DNA of 64,000 bases. Origin: Fragilaria crotonensis (lineage: Eukaryota > Bacillariophyta > Fragilariophyceae > Fragilariales > Fragilariaceae). Shown here one piece after another: positions 12,318 to 21,776 of the stretch. The DNA lies in the NCBI GenBank assembly GCA_022925895.1, contig JAKSYS010000222.1:20561-84560 (forward strand), given 5' to 3'. The position numbers were made by a program, and so were the translations under genes. The notes beneath the pieces were generated by a model, which made no database searches, was not told where the DNA came from, and worked only from the letters and a program-made list of their open reading frames with translations. The first letter of the stretch is position 1. Each line of letters opens with the position of its first letter.

Positions 12318-12827
12318 ATGATCCCCATGAGATTGCTACTTCTGGCTTCATTGGCTGTATCAGCCCAATCTCAATATCCATCATGCTCAATATGTGGCGA
12401 TGGAAAGACAGTAGGAGCACCGGATGTCATCTTTTCTTTCTCACAACAACCTGACGTTCCTTGTGGTCTTTTGGAAATTGCTGGTAATCTTGGTCAGATT
12501 ACGCAAGAACAATGCGCCTTCCTACCAGGACTTGTTGCCGTTGATTGTTCTTGCCAAGAAGCCTCTGACCCTCCCGCCGTGGCGTCACCAACCGCAGCAC
12601 CAATTGCACCTGCGACAGCCAAACCAATACCAGATGCTAGCAGCGCTCCGGTATCAGATGCTACCGATGCTCCAGTATCTTATCCCACCGGTGCCCCCGT
12701 GCCAGATCCTACAAAGCCTCCGGCATCGAATGCCAAAACTCAAGTTCCACTGACGGATGTCTCAATGGCCATTGGGATATTGTTTGGGAGTTATGTAATC
12801 GTGACGACAAGGTGGATACAGATTTAG
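12318..12827 (+). CDS. Truncated, chimeric copy of the secreted Cys-rich protein
   Basis: A 169-aa frame from ATG at 12318 (MIPMRLLLLASLAVSAQS, a signal peptide). It matches the first about 145 residues of the gene at 14465: the CSICGDGKTVGAPD motif, the spacing of six further Cys, and an Ala/Pro/Thr linker with PVPDPT units. After PLTDV the similarity ends at about 12760. The last about 20 residues (AIGILFGSYVIVTTRWIQI) come from ankyrin-gene DNA read in the wrong frame. The ORF is therefore a by-product of a tandem-duplication junction and lacks the polyampholyte domain. The new hydrophobic tail could act as a membrane or GPI-like anchor if the gene is expressed, but this is speculation. 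It may be a pseudogene. Confidence 0.6.
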   Translation: MIPMRLLLLASLAVSAQSQYPSCSICGDGKTVGAPDVIFSFSQQPDVPCGLLEIAGNLGQITQEQCAFLPGLVAVDCSCQEASDPPAVASPTAAPIAPATAKPIPDASSAPVSDATDAPVSYPTGAPVPDPTKPPASNAKTQVPLTDVSMAIGILFGSYVIVTTRWIQI

Positions 12828-13145
12828 AGAATCAAGCTGGCTTGAGAGCACCGTATGTAGCTCGCAATTGTGAAATGTTCGATAAGGGGAAATGTCTGGA
12901 CGGAAACGCCTAGGTGTGTCTGCAACAGCCGCGGGGACGAACAGAGTACTCGTACCAGACGAAAAGGATCTGCTCACCAGCGAAAGTGGAAAAGTGGATA
13001 AAGGAGCCTCGGGTGCAAGGATATAAGTGCCCGATACTGTAGTTAAGTGGAGGAGAACGCTGCAACCTGCGAAACCAAGAACTTCAATGCATAATTGTTT
13101 TACCAATAGGCAAGTAAAGCACGGCTTTGGCCTCGATTATGGACA
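12762..13145 (+). pseudogene. Ankyrin-gene 3' fragment from tandem duplication
   Basis: The DNA matches 10012-10500, the 3' end and downstream flank of the ankyrin gene. Shared blocks include ggccattgg..attgtttggga, gacaaggtggataca, gctcgcaattgtga and, past the stop codon, accaat.g.caagta. Internal repeats are deleted and the frame is broken. It marks the left end of the second copy of a duplicated segment. Confidence 0.8.
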
Positions 13146-13149
13146 TCAA

Positions 13150-13650
13150 CACGCTACGGTTTGATTCACTGGTTCTTATTGGAGGAATTGAAGAAGAACA
13201 AGCATCATCATTGAAAGCAACTCGTTTTCCAAAGCGATATGTACGAAGTGCTCACTCGGAGCCACCGGTACTAAGGACGAGTGCTGTAACATGTTCTCCA
13301 GTACGCTCGTAACGACAGCGACTATGGAAAATCATTCTTCTGATATGCAGGGAGACATCCCCTATGCCCAGGCTATTACAGACGACTACGTGAAAGGACA
13401 ACTGGAAGGAAGCAAAGACTCCAGTGCTTCTTCCTACTGCATGTGATATTCCTCGTATACTAATGTTGACCTATCATCAAATCATGGTTCGACGATTTCT
13501 GGAAGAAAAAGTCGCAGGGTGCTATTCTTGAGAGCCATGTTCTTTCGTGGCTTCACAATTGGGCCCAGGATGCAGGCATCTATGAATTTATTCCTGGCGC
13601 AACTGGGGACAGGGTTGAAGGCTCGTAAAAATGCCTTTCTTTACTCCTTT
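13150..13650 (+). pseudogene. Decayed copy of the NTF2-like gene
   Basis: This stretch aligns by eye with 11340-11900 of the intact gene. Shared blocks include tttgattcact, catcattcttctg/catcattcgtctg, ggcatc..ccc.atgcccaggc, attacagacgac, tttcgacgatttct, and gccatgttctt.cgtgg. Exon 1 and the first half of domain 1 are missing, and indels and stop codons break both domains. No long frame remains. It lies between the ankyrin remnant and the full Cys-rich gene, the same order as the intact trio upstream. Confidence 0.8.
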
Positions 13651-14464
13651 GAAGATATCGGGAGAGTAGATGATTTGTGGCGATGCCAGATTCTGTTTTC
13701 GCTGGTGGTAAGAATTTCCCATAGGCCTCAGAGAATTCAGTTCTCTACAGTTCCAATTCGCACGGGCGTGCTTGCAAGATTGACGTGTCTGCGCACCTTC
13801 CCAGGCGTGTCTCATACGATATGCCTGCGTGACCGTAAGTGGTATAATACCATAGTACCAAAAAAATTGGATTGCAGATTGCAGTTTACACTACCTGGTA
13901 GTATACTACAAGTACTACACTTCAGGTGATGTATCGGACTATGATGTATGCGGATGCTCGTTCTTGTTATGTCACAGATACACATCATGTGTATAGTGTA
14001 CCTCTTGTTTTCGCTCGTATGACTCTAGGCGGGAGGGTCGGTGGTTCAAACCTCGATCCTTTGTTTTGAATTCAAGTCTTGTCAACTCGTTATGCACATA
14101 GGGGAAGGCCGCTCAGTGGGAAGGAATTTGGAGGGGTTACTTCGAATCTTTAGCATACTCTGTGCTGGAATAGAATTTGAATTCAAGAATGAAATTATAC
14201 ATACATTATAAAATACATAAGAGGCGATCGTGCAATTCTCCTATAGTGACACGATCGGAAACATGTGTGGTACACGTCATGTATAGTGGAGCAATGGACT
14301 GCTTAATGTATGATGTATTCCCACTACACACAAAGGGTGCGCTTACTCGGAAGTTCGCGGAAAAAAGCTTCCTTCAATTACATTGCGGCACAAGCTAAAC
14401 AAAAACGCAAGCATAAAGCGGAAAGGGCGGCAATATTACAAGCAATCTTTGAGAGAATCTTGTG
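13651..14464. other. Non-coding stretch between pseudogene and Cys-rich gene
   Basis: No supported gene. The last 60 bp (about 14405-14464) resemble the 5' flank of the chimeric copy at 12250-12317 (aaagggcggcaat and related words), so the promoter-proximal region was part of the duplicated segment. A GGTTCAAACC word near 14040 resembles a tRNA B box but has no matching T-stem or A box. Confidence 0.5.
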
Positions 14465-17143
14465 ATGCCTCCCATGAGATTGCTACTTCTTGCTTCGTTG
14501 GCTGTATCAGTCCAATCTCAATCTCAACCTTGCTCAGTATGCGGTGATGGAAAGACGGTAGGAGCGCCGGATGCCATCTTTTCTTTCCCACAACAACCTG
14601 ACGTCCCATGTGGTCTTTTGGAACTCGCTGGTAGTCTTGGTCAGATTCCACAAGAACAATGTGGCTTCCTCCCACGTCTTGTTGCCGAGGACTGCTCTTG
14701 CCAAGGACCCTCTGAGCCTCCTGCCGTGGCAACTCCAACCGCAGCGCCAATTCCCCCTCCGACTGCTAAACCAGTACCAGATCCGACATCACCACCAGTT
14801 CCAGATCCTACCAGCGCTCCTGTTCCTGATCCTACCGATGCCCCCGTGCCAGATCCTACCAGCGCTCCTGTTCCAGATCCAACCGAGCCTCCTGCATCGA
14901 GTGCCGGAACTCCAGTTCCTCTGACGGATGCTCCTGTTGTACCTCTGTCGGACGCTCCAGTGACATCGGCTCCTATACCAGTACCGACTACGTTTCCTTC
15001 CCAAACTGCGCCAATTTCAGCTCCACCACAGGAGCCATTTACCGAGGCTCCTGTATCGACTGATGCTCCCGTAATTTTGGAATCTCCGGTATTAGAACCA
15101 AGTTTGGGTGACCTTCCAACGATCGCGCCAATGATTGTGATTGAGGAACCTCCGACATCTGCTCCTCTGCTTGTGATTGAGGAACCTCCGACAGTGGTCC
15201 CAGTTCAAGTTGTTACACCAACTTTTGCACCAGCAGCTGTCACGATTCCCACCAAACCATCGCCAGTGTACAGTGGTGATGATGACGATGGTGACGACGA
15301 TGCTGGTGACAAGCCAGCACCATCACCTGTCAAGACACCTACCAAACATTCTCCAGTGTCCAGTGGTGATGATGACGATGATGGTGAGGTACCTGCACCA
15401 GCACCAGTTCCAAGCAAACCAGCTCCAACTAAAGAAGATGCGGGTAAGGGCAAGGGTGTTGTAGACAAAAAGCCCAAGGGCAAAAAGGATAAAAAGGCAA
15501 AGAAAGAAGACGACAAGAAGGGTCCGAAGGTAAAGAAGGGAGATGATGACGACGACGATGGCAAAGGAAAGGGCAAGGGCTCGGACGGAAAGAAGGGAGA
15601 TGATGATGACGATGATGGCAAAGGAAAGGGCAAGGGCTCCGATGGAAAGAAGGGAGATGATGACGATGATGGCAAAGGAAAGGGCAAGGGTTCTGATGGA
15701 AAGAAGGGAGATGATGACGATGATGGCAAAGGAAAGGGCAAGGGCTCGGATGGAAAGAAGGGAGATGATGACGACGATGATGGCAAAGGAAAGGGCAAGG
15801 GCTCCGATGGAAAGAAGGGAGATGATGATGACGACGATGGCAAAGGTAAGGGCAAGGGCTCGGATGGAAAGAAGGGAGATGATGATGACGACGATGCAGG
15901 TAAGGGCAAGGGCTCCGATGGAAAGAAGGGAGATGATGACGACGATGATGGCAAAGGAAAGGGCAAGGGCTCTGATGGAAAGAAGGGAGATGATGATGAC
16001 GACGATGATGGCAAAGGAAAGGGCAAGGGCTCGGACGGAAAGAAGGGAGATGACGACGACAACGATGGAAAAGGAAAGGGCAAGGGATCCGATGGAAAGA
16101 AGGGAGATGATGACGACGATGATGGCAAAGGAAAGGGCAAGGGCTCGGACGGAAAGAAGGGAGATGATGACGACGATGATGGCAAAGGAAAGGGCAAGGG
16201 CTCGGACGGAAAGAAGGGAGATGACGACGACGACGATGGAAAAGGAAAGGGCAAGGGATCCGATGGAAAGAAGGGAGATGATGACGACGATGATGGCAAA
16301 GGAAAGGGCAAGGGCTCGGACGGAAAGAAGGGAGATGATGACGACGATGATGGCAAAGGAAAGGGCAAGGGCTCTGATGGAAAGAAGGGTGGTGATGATG
16401 ACGATGATGGCAAAGGAAAGGGCAAGGGCTCCGATGGAAAGAAGGGAGATGATGACGACGATGATGGCAAAGGAAAGGGCAAGGGCTCGGACGGAAAGAA
16501 GGGAGATGATGACGACGATGATGGCAAAGGAAAGGGCAAGGGCTCTGATGGAAAGAAGGGTGGTGATGATGACGATGATGGCAAAGGAAAGGGCAAGGGC
16601 TCTGATGGAAAGAAGGGTGGTGATGATGACGATGATGGCAAAGGAAAGGGCAAGGGCTCTGATGGAAAGAAGGGTGGTGATGATGACGATGATGGCAAAG
16701 GAAAGGGCAAGGGCTCTGATGGAAAGAAGGGTGGTGATGATGATGATGATGGCAAAGGTAAGGGCAAGGGCTCTGATGGAAAGAAGGGTGGTGATGATGA
16801 CGATGATGGCAAAGGAAAGGGCAAGGGCTCTGATGGAAAGAAGGGAGATGATGACGACGATGATGGCAAAGGAAAGGGCAAGGGCTCGGACGGAAAGAAG
16901 GGTGGTGATGACGACGATGATGGAAAAGGAAAGGGCAAGGGCTCCGATGGAAAGAAGGGTGGTGATGATGACGATGATTCCGGCAAGGGCAAGGGCTCAG
17001 CCGAAGGAAAGGGCGTCGGCCCTAAAGGAAAGAAGGGCGATGATGACGATGGCGACGAAGGAAAGGGCAAAGGAAAGGGCTCTGAAACAAACATTGGCGA
17101 TGACGATGATGACGATGACTACAAATTAAAAACCGGCGAGTAA
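14465..17143 (+). CDS. Secreted Cys-rich protein with a long Lys/Asp polyampholyte repeat domain
   Basis: 892 aa from ATG 14465 (a second in-frame ATG at 14474 could be used). Order: signal peptide (MPPMRLLLLASLAVSVQSQS); a small Cys domain (CSVCGDGKTVGAPD ... PCGLLELAG ... EQCGFLP ... DCSCQ), about residues 20-80; a Pro/Thr/Ala linker with PVPDPT units; an acidic Ser/Asp section; a Lys-rich bridge; then about 25 copies of GKGKGKGSDGKKGDDDDDD, ending in a short acidic tail (YKLKTGE). The Cys module with a Pro-rich linker is typical of diatom extracellular proteins. Alternating Lys-rich and Asp-rich blocks resemble polyampholytes thought to interact with silica, Ca2+ or polyanionic wall polymers. 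A wall or mineral role is inference. No membrane anchor is seen. Confidence 0.85.
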   Translation: MPPMRLLLLASLAVSVQSQSQPCSVCGDGKTVGAPDAIFSFPQQPDVPCGLLELAGSLGQIPQEQCGFLPRLVAEDCSCQGPSEPPAVATPTAAPIPPPTAKPVPDPTSPPVPDPTSAPVPDPTDAPVPDPTSAPVPDPTEPPASSAGTPVPLTDAPVVPLSDAPVTSAPIPVPTTFPSQTAPISAPPQEPFTEAPVSTDAPVILESPVLEPSLGDLPTIAPMIVIEEPPTSAPLLVIEEPPTVVPVQVVTPTFAPAAVTIPTKPSPVYSGDDDDGDDDAGDKPAPSPVKTPTKHSPVSSGDDDDDGEVPAPAPVPSKPAPTKEDAGKGKGVVDKKPKGKKDKKAKKEDDKKGPKVKKGDDDDDDGKGKGKGSDGKKGDDDDDDGKGKGKGSDGKKGDDDDDGKGKGKGSDGKKGDDDDDGKGKGKGSDGKKGDDDDDDGKGKGKGSDGKKGDDDDDDGKGKGKGSDGKKGDDDDDDAGKGKGSDGKKGDDDDDDGKGKGKGSDGKKGDDDDDDDGKGKGKGSDGKKGDDDDNDGKGKGKGSDGKKGDDDDDDGKGKGKGSDGKKGDDDDDDGKGKGKGSDGKKGDDDDDDGKGKGKGSDGKKGDDDDDDGKGKGKGSDGKKGDDDDDDGKGKGKGSDGKKGGDDDDDGKGKGKGSDGKKGDDDDDDGKGKGKGSDGKKGDDDDDDGKGKGKGSDGKKGGDDDDDGKGKGKGSDGKKGGDDDDDGKGKGKGSDGKKGGDDDDDGKGKGKGSDGKKGGDDDDDGKGKGKGSDGKKGGDDDDDGKGKGKGSDGKKGDDDDDDGKGKGKGSDGKKGGDDDDDGKGKGKGSDGKKGGDDDDDSGKGKGSAEGKGVGPKGKKGDDDDGDEGKGKGKGSETNIGDDDDDDDYKLKTGE
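15532..16980 (+). repeat. Coding minisatellite, 57-bp period (54-60 bp), about 25 units
   Basis: The period is 57 bp (19 codons), with 54- and 60-bp variants that always differ by whole GAT/GAC codons, and one unit lacking six bases in the GKGK part (about 15895-15905). Unit subtypes (GGAGATGAT versus GGTGGTGAT junctions, TCG/TCC/TCT serine codons) occur in runs, as expected from recent unequal exchange. Because every indel is a multiple of three, the reading frame is kept throughout. Long open frames on the other strand and in the second plus frame are artefacts of this repeat. Confidence 0.95.
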
Positions 17144-17379
17144 GATTGTGCGGATTCTTCACTATGATATGCATGGGAAATAGAGGGTGAGCTCCAGTCA
17201 CCAAAAAAGAAGATATCTATCGACGCCAAGATGCTTTGTGGCTTCGGCTGTGTTTTGCTCGATAGTTTGTTACAATAAAAGATATGTCGATTTCGCTTTC
17301 GCTTCAAAGCAATGATTATTAATTTCCGCTTATTTTTGCATTGTTTGACTCACATTGTGGAAACAACGTTGATCGAACT

Positions 17380-17619
17380 ATGCGACATGTACTCCTACGG
17401 TATTCCTTGCTTGGCTTAGCTTTGACTTGCTATGCTATTGAGTGCCTTGTCGGGCCAGTCATGGGTCCAACTACGATCATGCTTGTGATTGTTTCTACCA
17501 CCCTTGCAGTCATGCGGGTTCACGAGAAGAAAGCAGGAGGCATGAAAGTCAAATTCGATTCGATACTCAATGATTTCCAGGTTCATGGCCGCGTGTGCAT
17601 GCATGCAAAGGACAGATAG
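17380..17619 (+). CDS. Possible small hydrophobic protein
   Basis: A 79-aa frame from ATG 17380 with two hydrophobic stretches (about residues 4-22 and 28-45) and a basic tail, which could be a signal peptide plus one membrane helix. Nothing in it can be recognised, it has no visible repeat or motif, and a minus-strand frame of similar length overlaps it (17416-17781). It may be chance. Confidence 0.2.
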   Translation: MRHVLLRYSLLGLALTCYAIECLVGPVMGPTTIMLVIVSTTLAVMRVHEKKAGGMKVKFDSILNDFQVHGRVCMHAKDR

Positions 17620-18495
17620 GTACATGTTAACAAGTTCCCCAACGAATGAAGCTCCTTGCGTTGCGTCAACATTTAAACAGTGTTTGAAAGAATTTGAAAC
17701 CATCTTTGTTGAATCTTTTAATGAGAGACATCCAATATCCCGAATATCCATGCGGTTATTGTCCATGTAGTAGGGATGCATATGATATAGCGTCTATGGC
17801 GTACGACATAGTTCGAGTTTGCACCAGAAAGTACTTCCTGCTTTCCCCCCATGCGCCAGAGCGAGGAAGGAACGCGTGTGCATTCGTTTTTTACAATGCC
17901 ATTTTTGATAGGGTTGTTGTTGCCACTGGAATGAAGCAATCCTACAACACTTTCAGTGGAATATTCAATGTTTGTAGTACGTGCAATTTGTTGTGACCTG
18001 CGGCCTTTATTGTCTGATACCAGAAGGAGCAGGAGCGGTCGATTGTTTCAATTAGACACTATCAGTTGATGATGGCTTGGCATGTGGAGTGTGGAATGCA
18101 AGAGATGAGGGATGCGAGTGAAGGTCTTCTTGTCTAGGAGTTATTATCGTCCACTGCATGTGTGTATGAATATATGTGTTCGTACCGGTAGTCTAGTTCC
18201 TAAATCCGTATGTCACTCTATAATTTTTTAAACTTGCAGTACAACTGTACTTGTACAAACTGCCAACTTACCGGTAGGGTTACATCCCGTATGCATACAG
18301 TACATACTACATACCCTTTACGGTGATTTACGGTTATGTTTTAACGGATCGCATAGGAAGTTGGGCGAATCCCGATCTGTCCAGACGCGCGCGGCGCCAG
18401 TTTTGTCGGCACATACCACCGGGCACTGGGCACCGGGTATGCCAACAGCCCTAACTATCACATTCCATTTCTTCCTCCATTATTATCTTCTCACC
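17620..18495. other. Intergenic region
   Basis: No supported gene. The segment 18180-18310 is rich in short self-complementary words of the GTACAGTAC type that recur in most intergenic stretches of this window. Confidence 0.5.
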
Positions 18496-19542
18496 ATGTC
18501 GCTTGTTGCGCAGCCACGCTCCAATTATGCACAACTACTTGCCGACGACGAGTTGCACAAGCATGCCGCGAATGGCAATGTCACCAAGGTGAAGGAGGCA
18601 TTGCAACAGGGTGCCAATATCAGTAGCACAGATGCTGGTGGGAACACCGCACTCATCGCGGCCGTGTGTTGTGGATACTTGCATGGTGGTGATGATGGTG
18701 GAAGAGTCCAAAGAAGGTCAAAATCAAAGGAATAGTTGAACATTGTTCGGGAGTTGTTGAAACACAATGAAGTAAATTTGTGAATTCAAAAAGATGAATG
18801 TGGTATCAGAGCCATTGACTGGGCCTGCGAATGCGAAAATTTAGATTGTCTTCGTGAGATTTTGAAACACCCCAAACTGGATGTAAATGCCCAAGAACAA
18901 GAAAAAAGAAGATGGTATGACAACTCTCATGGCAGCATGTATCGGTGGATATACCAATGTTGTCATTGAGTTATTGAAACATGACATGATTGATGTGAAT
19001 GCAGTCGATAAAAATGGCGACACGGCGCTGATCATGGCATGTGCATCAATTACAATAATGATGTTGATATGGACGTGATCCATGAATTGTTGGTAAAACG
19101 AAATGGTGGATGTTGACATCAAGAACCATCTTGGTCGTACACCCCTCATGGCGTCAAGCGCCAAGGGCAGTTTGGATCTGGTTGACAATCTTGTGGAACG
19201 TATGTGTTACTATTGATGTGAGATGCCCACGATGTTCATGGTCGCACAGCCTTTTACCTCGCAAGTCATGGGGGTCATTGGGATGTTGCGGAAGCCTTGC
19301 TATATCAGGACATTGATGCGAATGTTCAAGGTCCACTAGGCTACACAGCTCTTCTCTGGGCGATTCTTCATGGCAAGTTGGACGCTGTTTCCATGTTGTT
19401 GAAACATGACATAGTTGATATCAGTGTCAAGAAGAAAGCAGGATCAACACCTCTTGATATTGCCCGCATCTGTGAACTACATGATATTGCGCAAAGTTTG
19501 AAAAACATATCAGCTCATGACGTGAACATGTCCACGACTTGA
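18496..19542 (+). pseudogene. Ankyrin-repeat gene broken by frameshifts and stops
   Basis: It opens with a good ATG (tcaccATGtc) and an intact first repeat (HKHAANGNVTKVKEALQQGANI...NTALIAAV). It then loses frame near 18680, resumes in another frame at about 18730-18890 (with an internal TGA in the LKHNEVNL segment), shifts again at 18895-19075 (TTLMAACIGGYTNVVIELLKHD), again through 19100-19290, and ends with a clean stretch (VQGPLGYTALLWAILHGKLDAV) to the stop at 19542. At least four breaks in about 1 kb, without intron-like GT-AG pairs that would repair them, make it a pseudogene. Related to the intact gene at 9447. Confidence 0.8.
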
Positions 19543-20060
19543 GAAAGAGGATGGTCAACAAAGAGGAATCGTGTAAAAAGCCACGATGGCACAATTCACA
19601 ATCATTCAAACGCCTTGAACAACCGTAAATCATGTGGTCTCATAACACCCAGTCGTAGACGATTGCTCTATAGCTTACTGTGTGTTTCAATGCAGGTGCT
19701 CTAGAGATGTGAAATCTTCCCTCCTTGCATCAAAAGAGGCAGTGTACCTGGACGTCACAACCTATTCCTGTCTAAAGAATTCCATAACAACGCGAGGCGT
19801 TGTAACGAGAGACAGCGTCGAGAAGAATCACACATGGTTCAAGCCAGAGTAACCCAATAACGAGAATCTTCAGGATTACGATTGCAGGGTGTATTTAGGC
19901 AGGCTGGTGAGAATGTTGGCTAATACTACCAGAAGGATGACAAATTGCTTTTCAAATGCGATTGTCTGTCCAGCTGATCACACTTGTTGTGAAATGGGCA
20001 ATAAATCACCTCCTTCTCGACCACAAACTCCCTACGGCTTCGACACTGCTTCACCGCCAT
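19543..20060. other. Intergenic region downstream of the pseudouridine synthase
   Basis: No supported gene. It should contain the 3' UTR of the minus-strand gene at 20061. Confidence 0.4.
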
Positions 20061-21776
20061 TCATACTTGCGTGTAATTGAACTTTTTTCCTTCGGCTGCT
20101 AGAAATGATTCAAATTTCGGTGGGACGGGAATCGATACACGGACCATGGATCCCTGCTCTTCTTCTTCTTCACCTTCCTGTTCTTCGTGCAACAGACTAT
20201 CATCGGCTCTCATGTCCGACAATGGATGACGGAATGCGACACTGGTGGCACACAAGAATAGTCCTCGACCCCACCGTTTCTTCTCCCTTTCATCTAAAAC
20301 ACCCCCATAGGTTGTATCACCCACAATGGGACAATGGTACATCCATGCCATTTGACGACGTAATTGATGATGTCGACCAGTTTTGGGTTTCAATTCCACA
20401 ACTGTGAGAGTTTGATTCTGTGCCTTGATGGAGGATTGGTACTGTACGACACGCCAGAGCGTAATTGCAACTTTATCATCCAATACATTCTCGGCAACAC
20501 ACCAACAATGAGTACTGTTGGGATCTACATCAATTCCCATGGCATGTGCTTCCTTGGAGGAAACGATGGATGATGATGTCGATGATGATTCCATTGGCAC
20601 CTCCAACTTGCCATTCAGAATTGCAGTATACGTTTTCTTCACTTGACGATCTTCAAATTGTCGTGACATGCTGACAGACGCACGTTTGGTTTTGGCAACA
20701 ATCAAAAGTCCAGATGTTGGTTTATCGAGTCGATGACAAAGTTCGGGTCGATCCAATCGATCCGACAGAGTCATGGGTGGTGGAGTAATGACGTAGGGCA
20801 ATGCGAATTTAATCGTATTGCGTCCTGCACCATCACGACGAGAGTTTTGTGATTGTTGACCTTTTTGTTCATCACCAGGATTCATGGCATCGTACACGAG
20901 AACACCTGGTGGCTTGTTGACAATGGCAATGTAATCATCTTCATAGACAATTGGTAAATCAAAGGATGGCTTGGCAATGTCGGAAATGTATTCGGAATAA
21001 CTCCCATGACTGCGTCGGATCTGTTTGCAAAGTATGTCTCCTGGATAGACTCGATCTCCGACAAGTCCTCGACGATATTTGAGATTCATGTTTTGGAATG
21101 GTTCAGAAGATGGTAATAAAGTATCATCATCATCCATGACACTGTCATGATTTTCATGACGATGGATTAGAATGGAACCTTTACGACATGCTTTTCGAGC
21201 TCTGGACAAGGATGGGTATTCCTCGGGTTGCAAGAGACAAAGTGCCGCAGGAAGAGTTACATTCTCGGATGTTAGTTTCAATCGTTCAATATCTTCAATC
21301 CCAAACACCGTATCAATATCAAAGTAGGTATTTGGTTGTGTCGCGTAGTAATCAACAATGACATGACCATCTTGCAGTCCTGATGGATCTGTTGGTGGAT
21401 CTGTATCTGTATCTGGAGAGTCCACTATTGCATTATTCGTACTACCAGTGCAACTACTACTTTCTTCACCACTTGTTGCATCACTGCTCCAATGCGAATG
21501 GAGACTGGATGATGTCGCATGATATGCACGACTACCGGTAGCAGTGGTAAATGTACCTGTATTGGTAACGCTTGTGCTGAATAATAATGAGCGCTCATGG
21601 ACACGTATTATTCTTGGTAATAGTGGCACACGAATACCCTTGGCGGAGATGAAACTCATGCGATTACAATAGTTCCTGGCAGTGGCCAGGGCATTGACAT
21701 TCTTCACAACGACAATCATGATCAATAACAACAACCACCATTTCATGGAACATGTACACAATTGTAACACAAACAT
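20061..21776 (-). CDS. RluA-family RNA pseudouridine synthase
   Basis: 571 aa. The catalytic motif LCHRLDKPTSGLL lies at about residue 340; the Asp of HRLD is the catalytic residue of the family, which isomerises uridine to pseudouridine in rRNA or tRNA. The closing motif KTGRHHQLRRQ is at about 465. The segment around 155-210 (ERLKL...LSRARKACRKGSILI) looks like an S4 RNA-binding fold, followed by the catalytic-domain opening PIVYEDDYIAIVNKPPGVLVY. The N-terminus (MFVLQLCTCSMKWWLLLLIMIVVVKNVNA) is strongly hydrophobic; if the second Met is used it is a clean signal peptide, so entry to the secretory route, and in diatoms possibly the plastid, is plausible, though no ASAF-type motif follows. 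Acidic insertions near the C-terminus (EEQEGEEEEEQ) are unusual. Single exon. Confidence 0.9.
   Translation of the reverse strand: MFVLQLCTCSMKWWLLLLIMIVVVKNVNALATARNYCNRMSFISAKGIRVPLLPRIIRVHERSLLFSTSVTNTGTFTTATGSRAYHATSSSLHSHWSSDATSGEESSSCTGSTNNAIVDSPDTDTDPPTDPSGLQDGHVIVDYYATQPNTYFDIDTVFGIEDIERLKLTSENVTLPAALCLLQPEEYPSLSRARKACRKGSILIHRHENHDSVMDDDDTLLPSSEPFQNMNLKYRRGLVGDRVYPGDILCKQIRRSHGSYSEYISDIAKPSFDLPIVYEDDYIAIVNKPPGVLVYDAMNPGDEQKGQQSQNSRRDGAGRNTIKFALPYVITPPPMTLSDRLDRPELCHRLDKPTSGLLIVAKTKRASVSMSRQFEDRQVKKTYTAILNGKLEVPMESSSTSSSIVSSKEAHAMGIDVDPNSTHCWCVAENVLDDKVAITLWRVVQYQSSIKAQNQTLTVVELKPKTGRHHQLRRQMAWMYHCPIVGDTTYGGVLDEREKKRWGRGLFLCATSVAFRHPLSDMRADDSLLHEEQEGEEEEEQGSMVRVSIPVPPKFESFLAAEGKKFNYTQV

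Noticed and set aside
14020-14060. tRNA-like B box GGTTCAAACC
   Set aside because: Flanking bases do not form a T-stem, and no A box or acceptor stem is found within tRNA distance.
15205-17094. 629-codon frame on the minus strand, rich in FPSEPLPFPLPSSSSS
   Set aside because: It is the mirror of the 57-bp coding minisatellite; codon-locked repeats keep the other frames open too. No signal or domain of its own.
15543-17129. 528-codon second plus-strand frame (AKERARA..ERREMM)
   Set aside because: Shadow of the same repeat; the plus frame with signal peptide and Cys domain is the gene.
17416-17781. 121-codon minus-strand frame opposite the small hydrophobic ORF
   Set aside because: No motif; open by chance against a similarly weak plus-strand frame.
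20061-21776. Reading the pseudouridine synthase as certainly plastid-targeted
   Set aside because: A signal-like N-terminus is visible but no ASAF-type Phe junction follows, so only a secretory-route possibility is stated.
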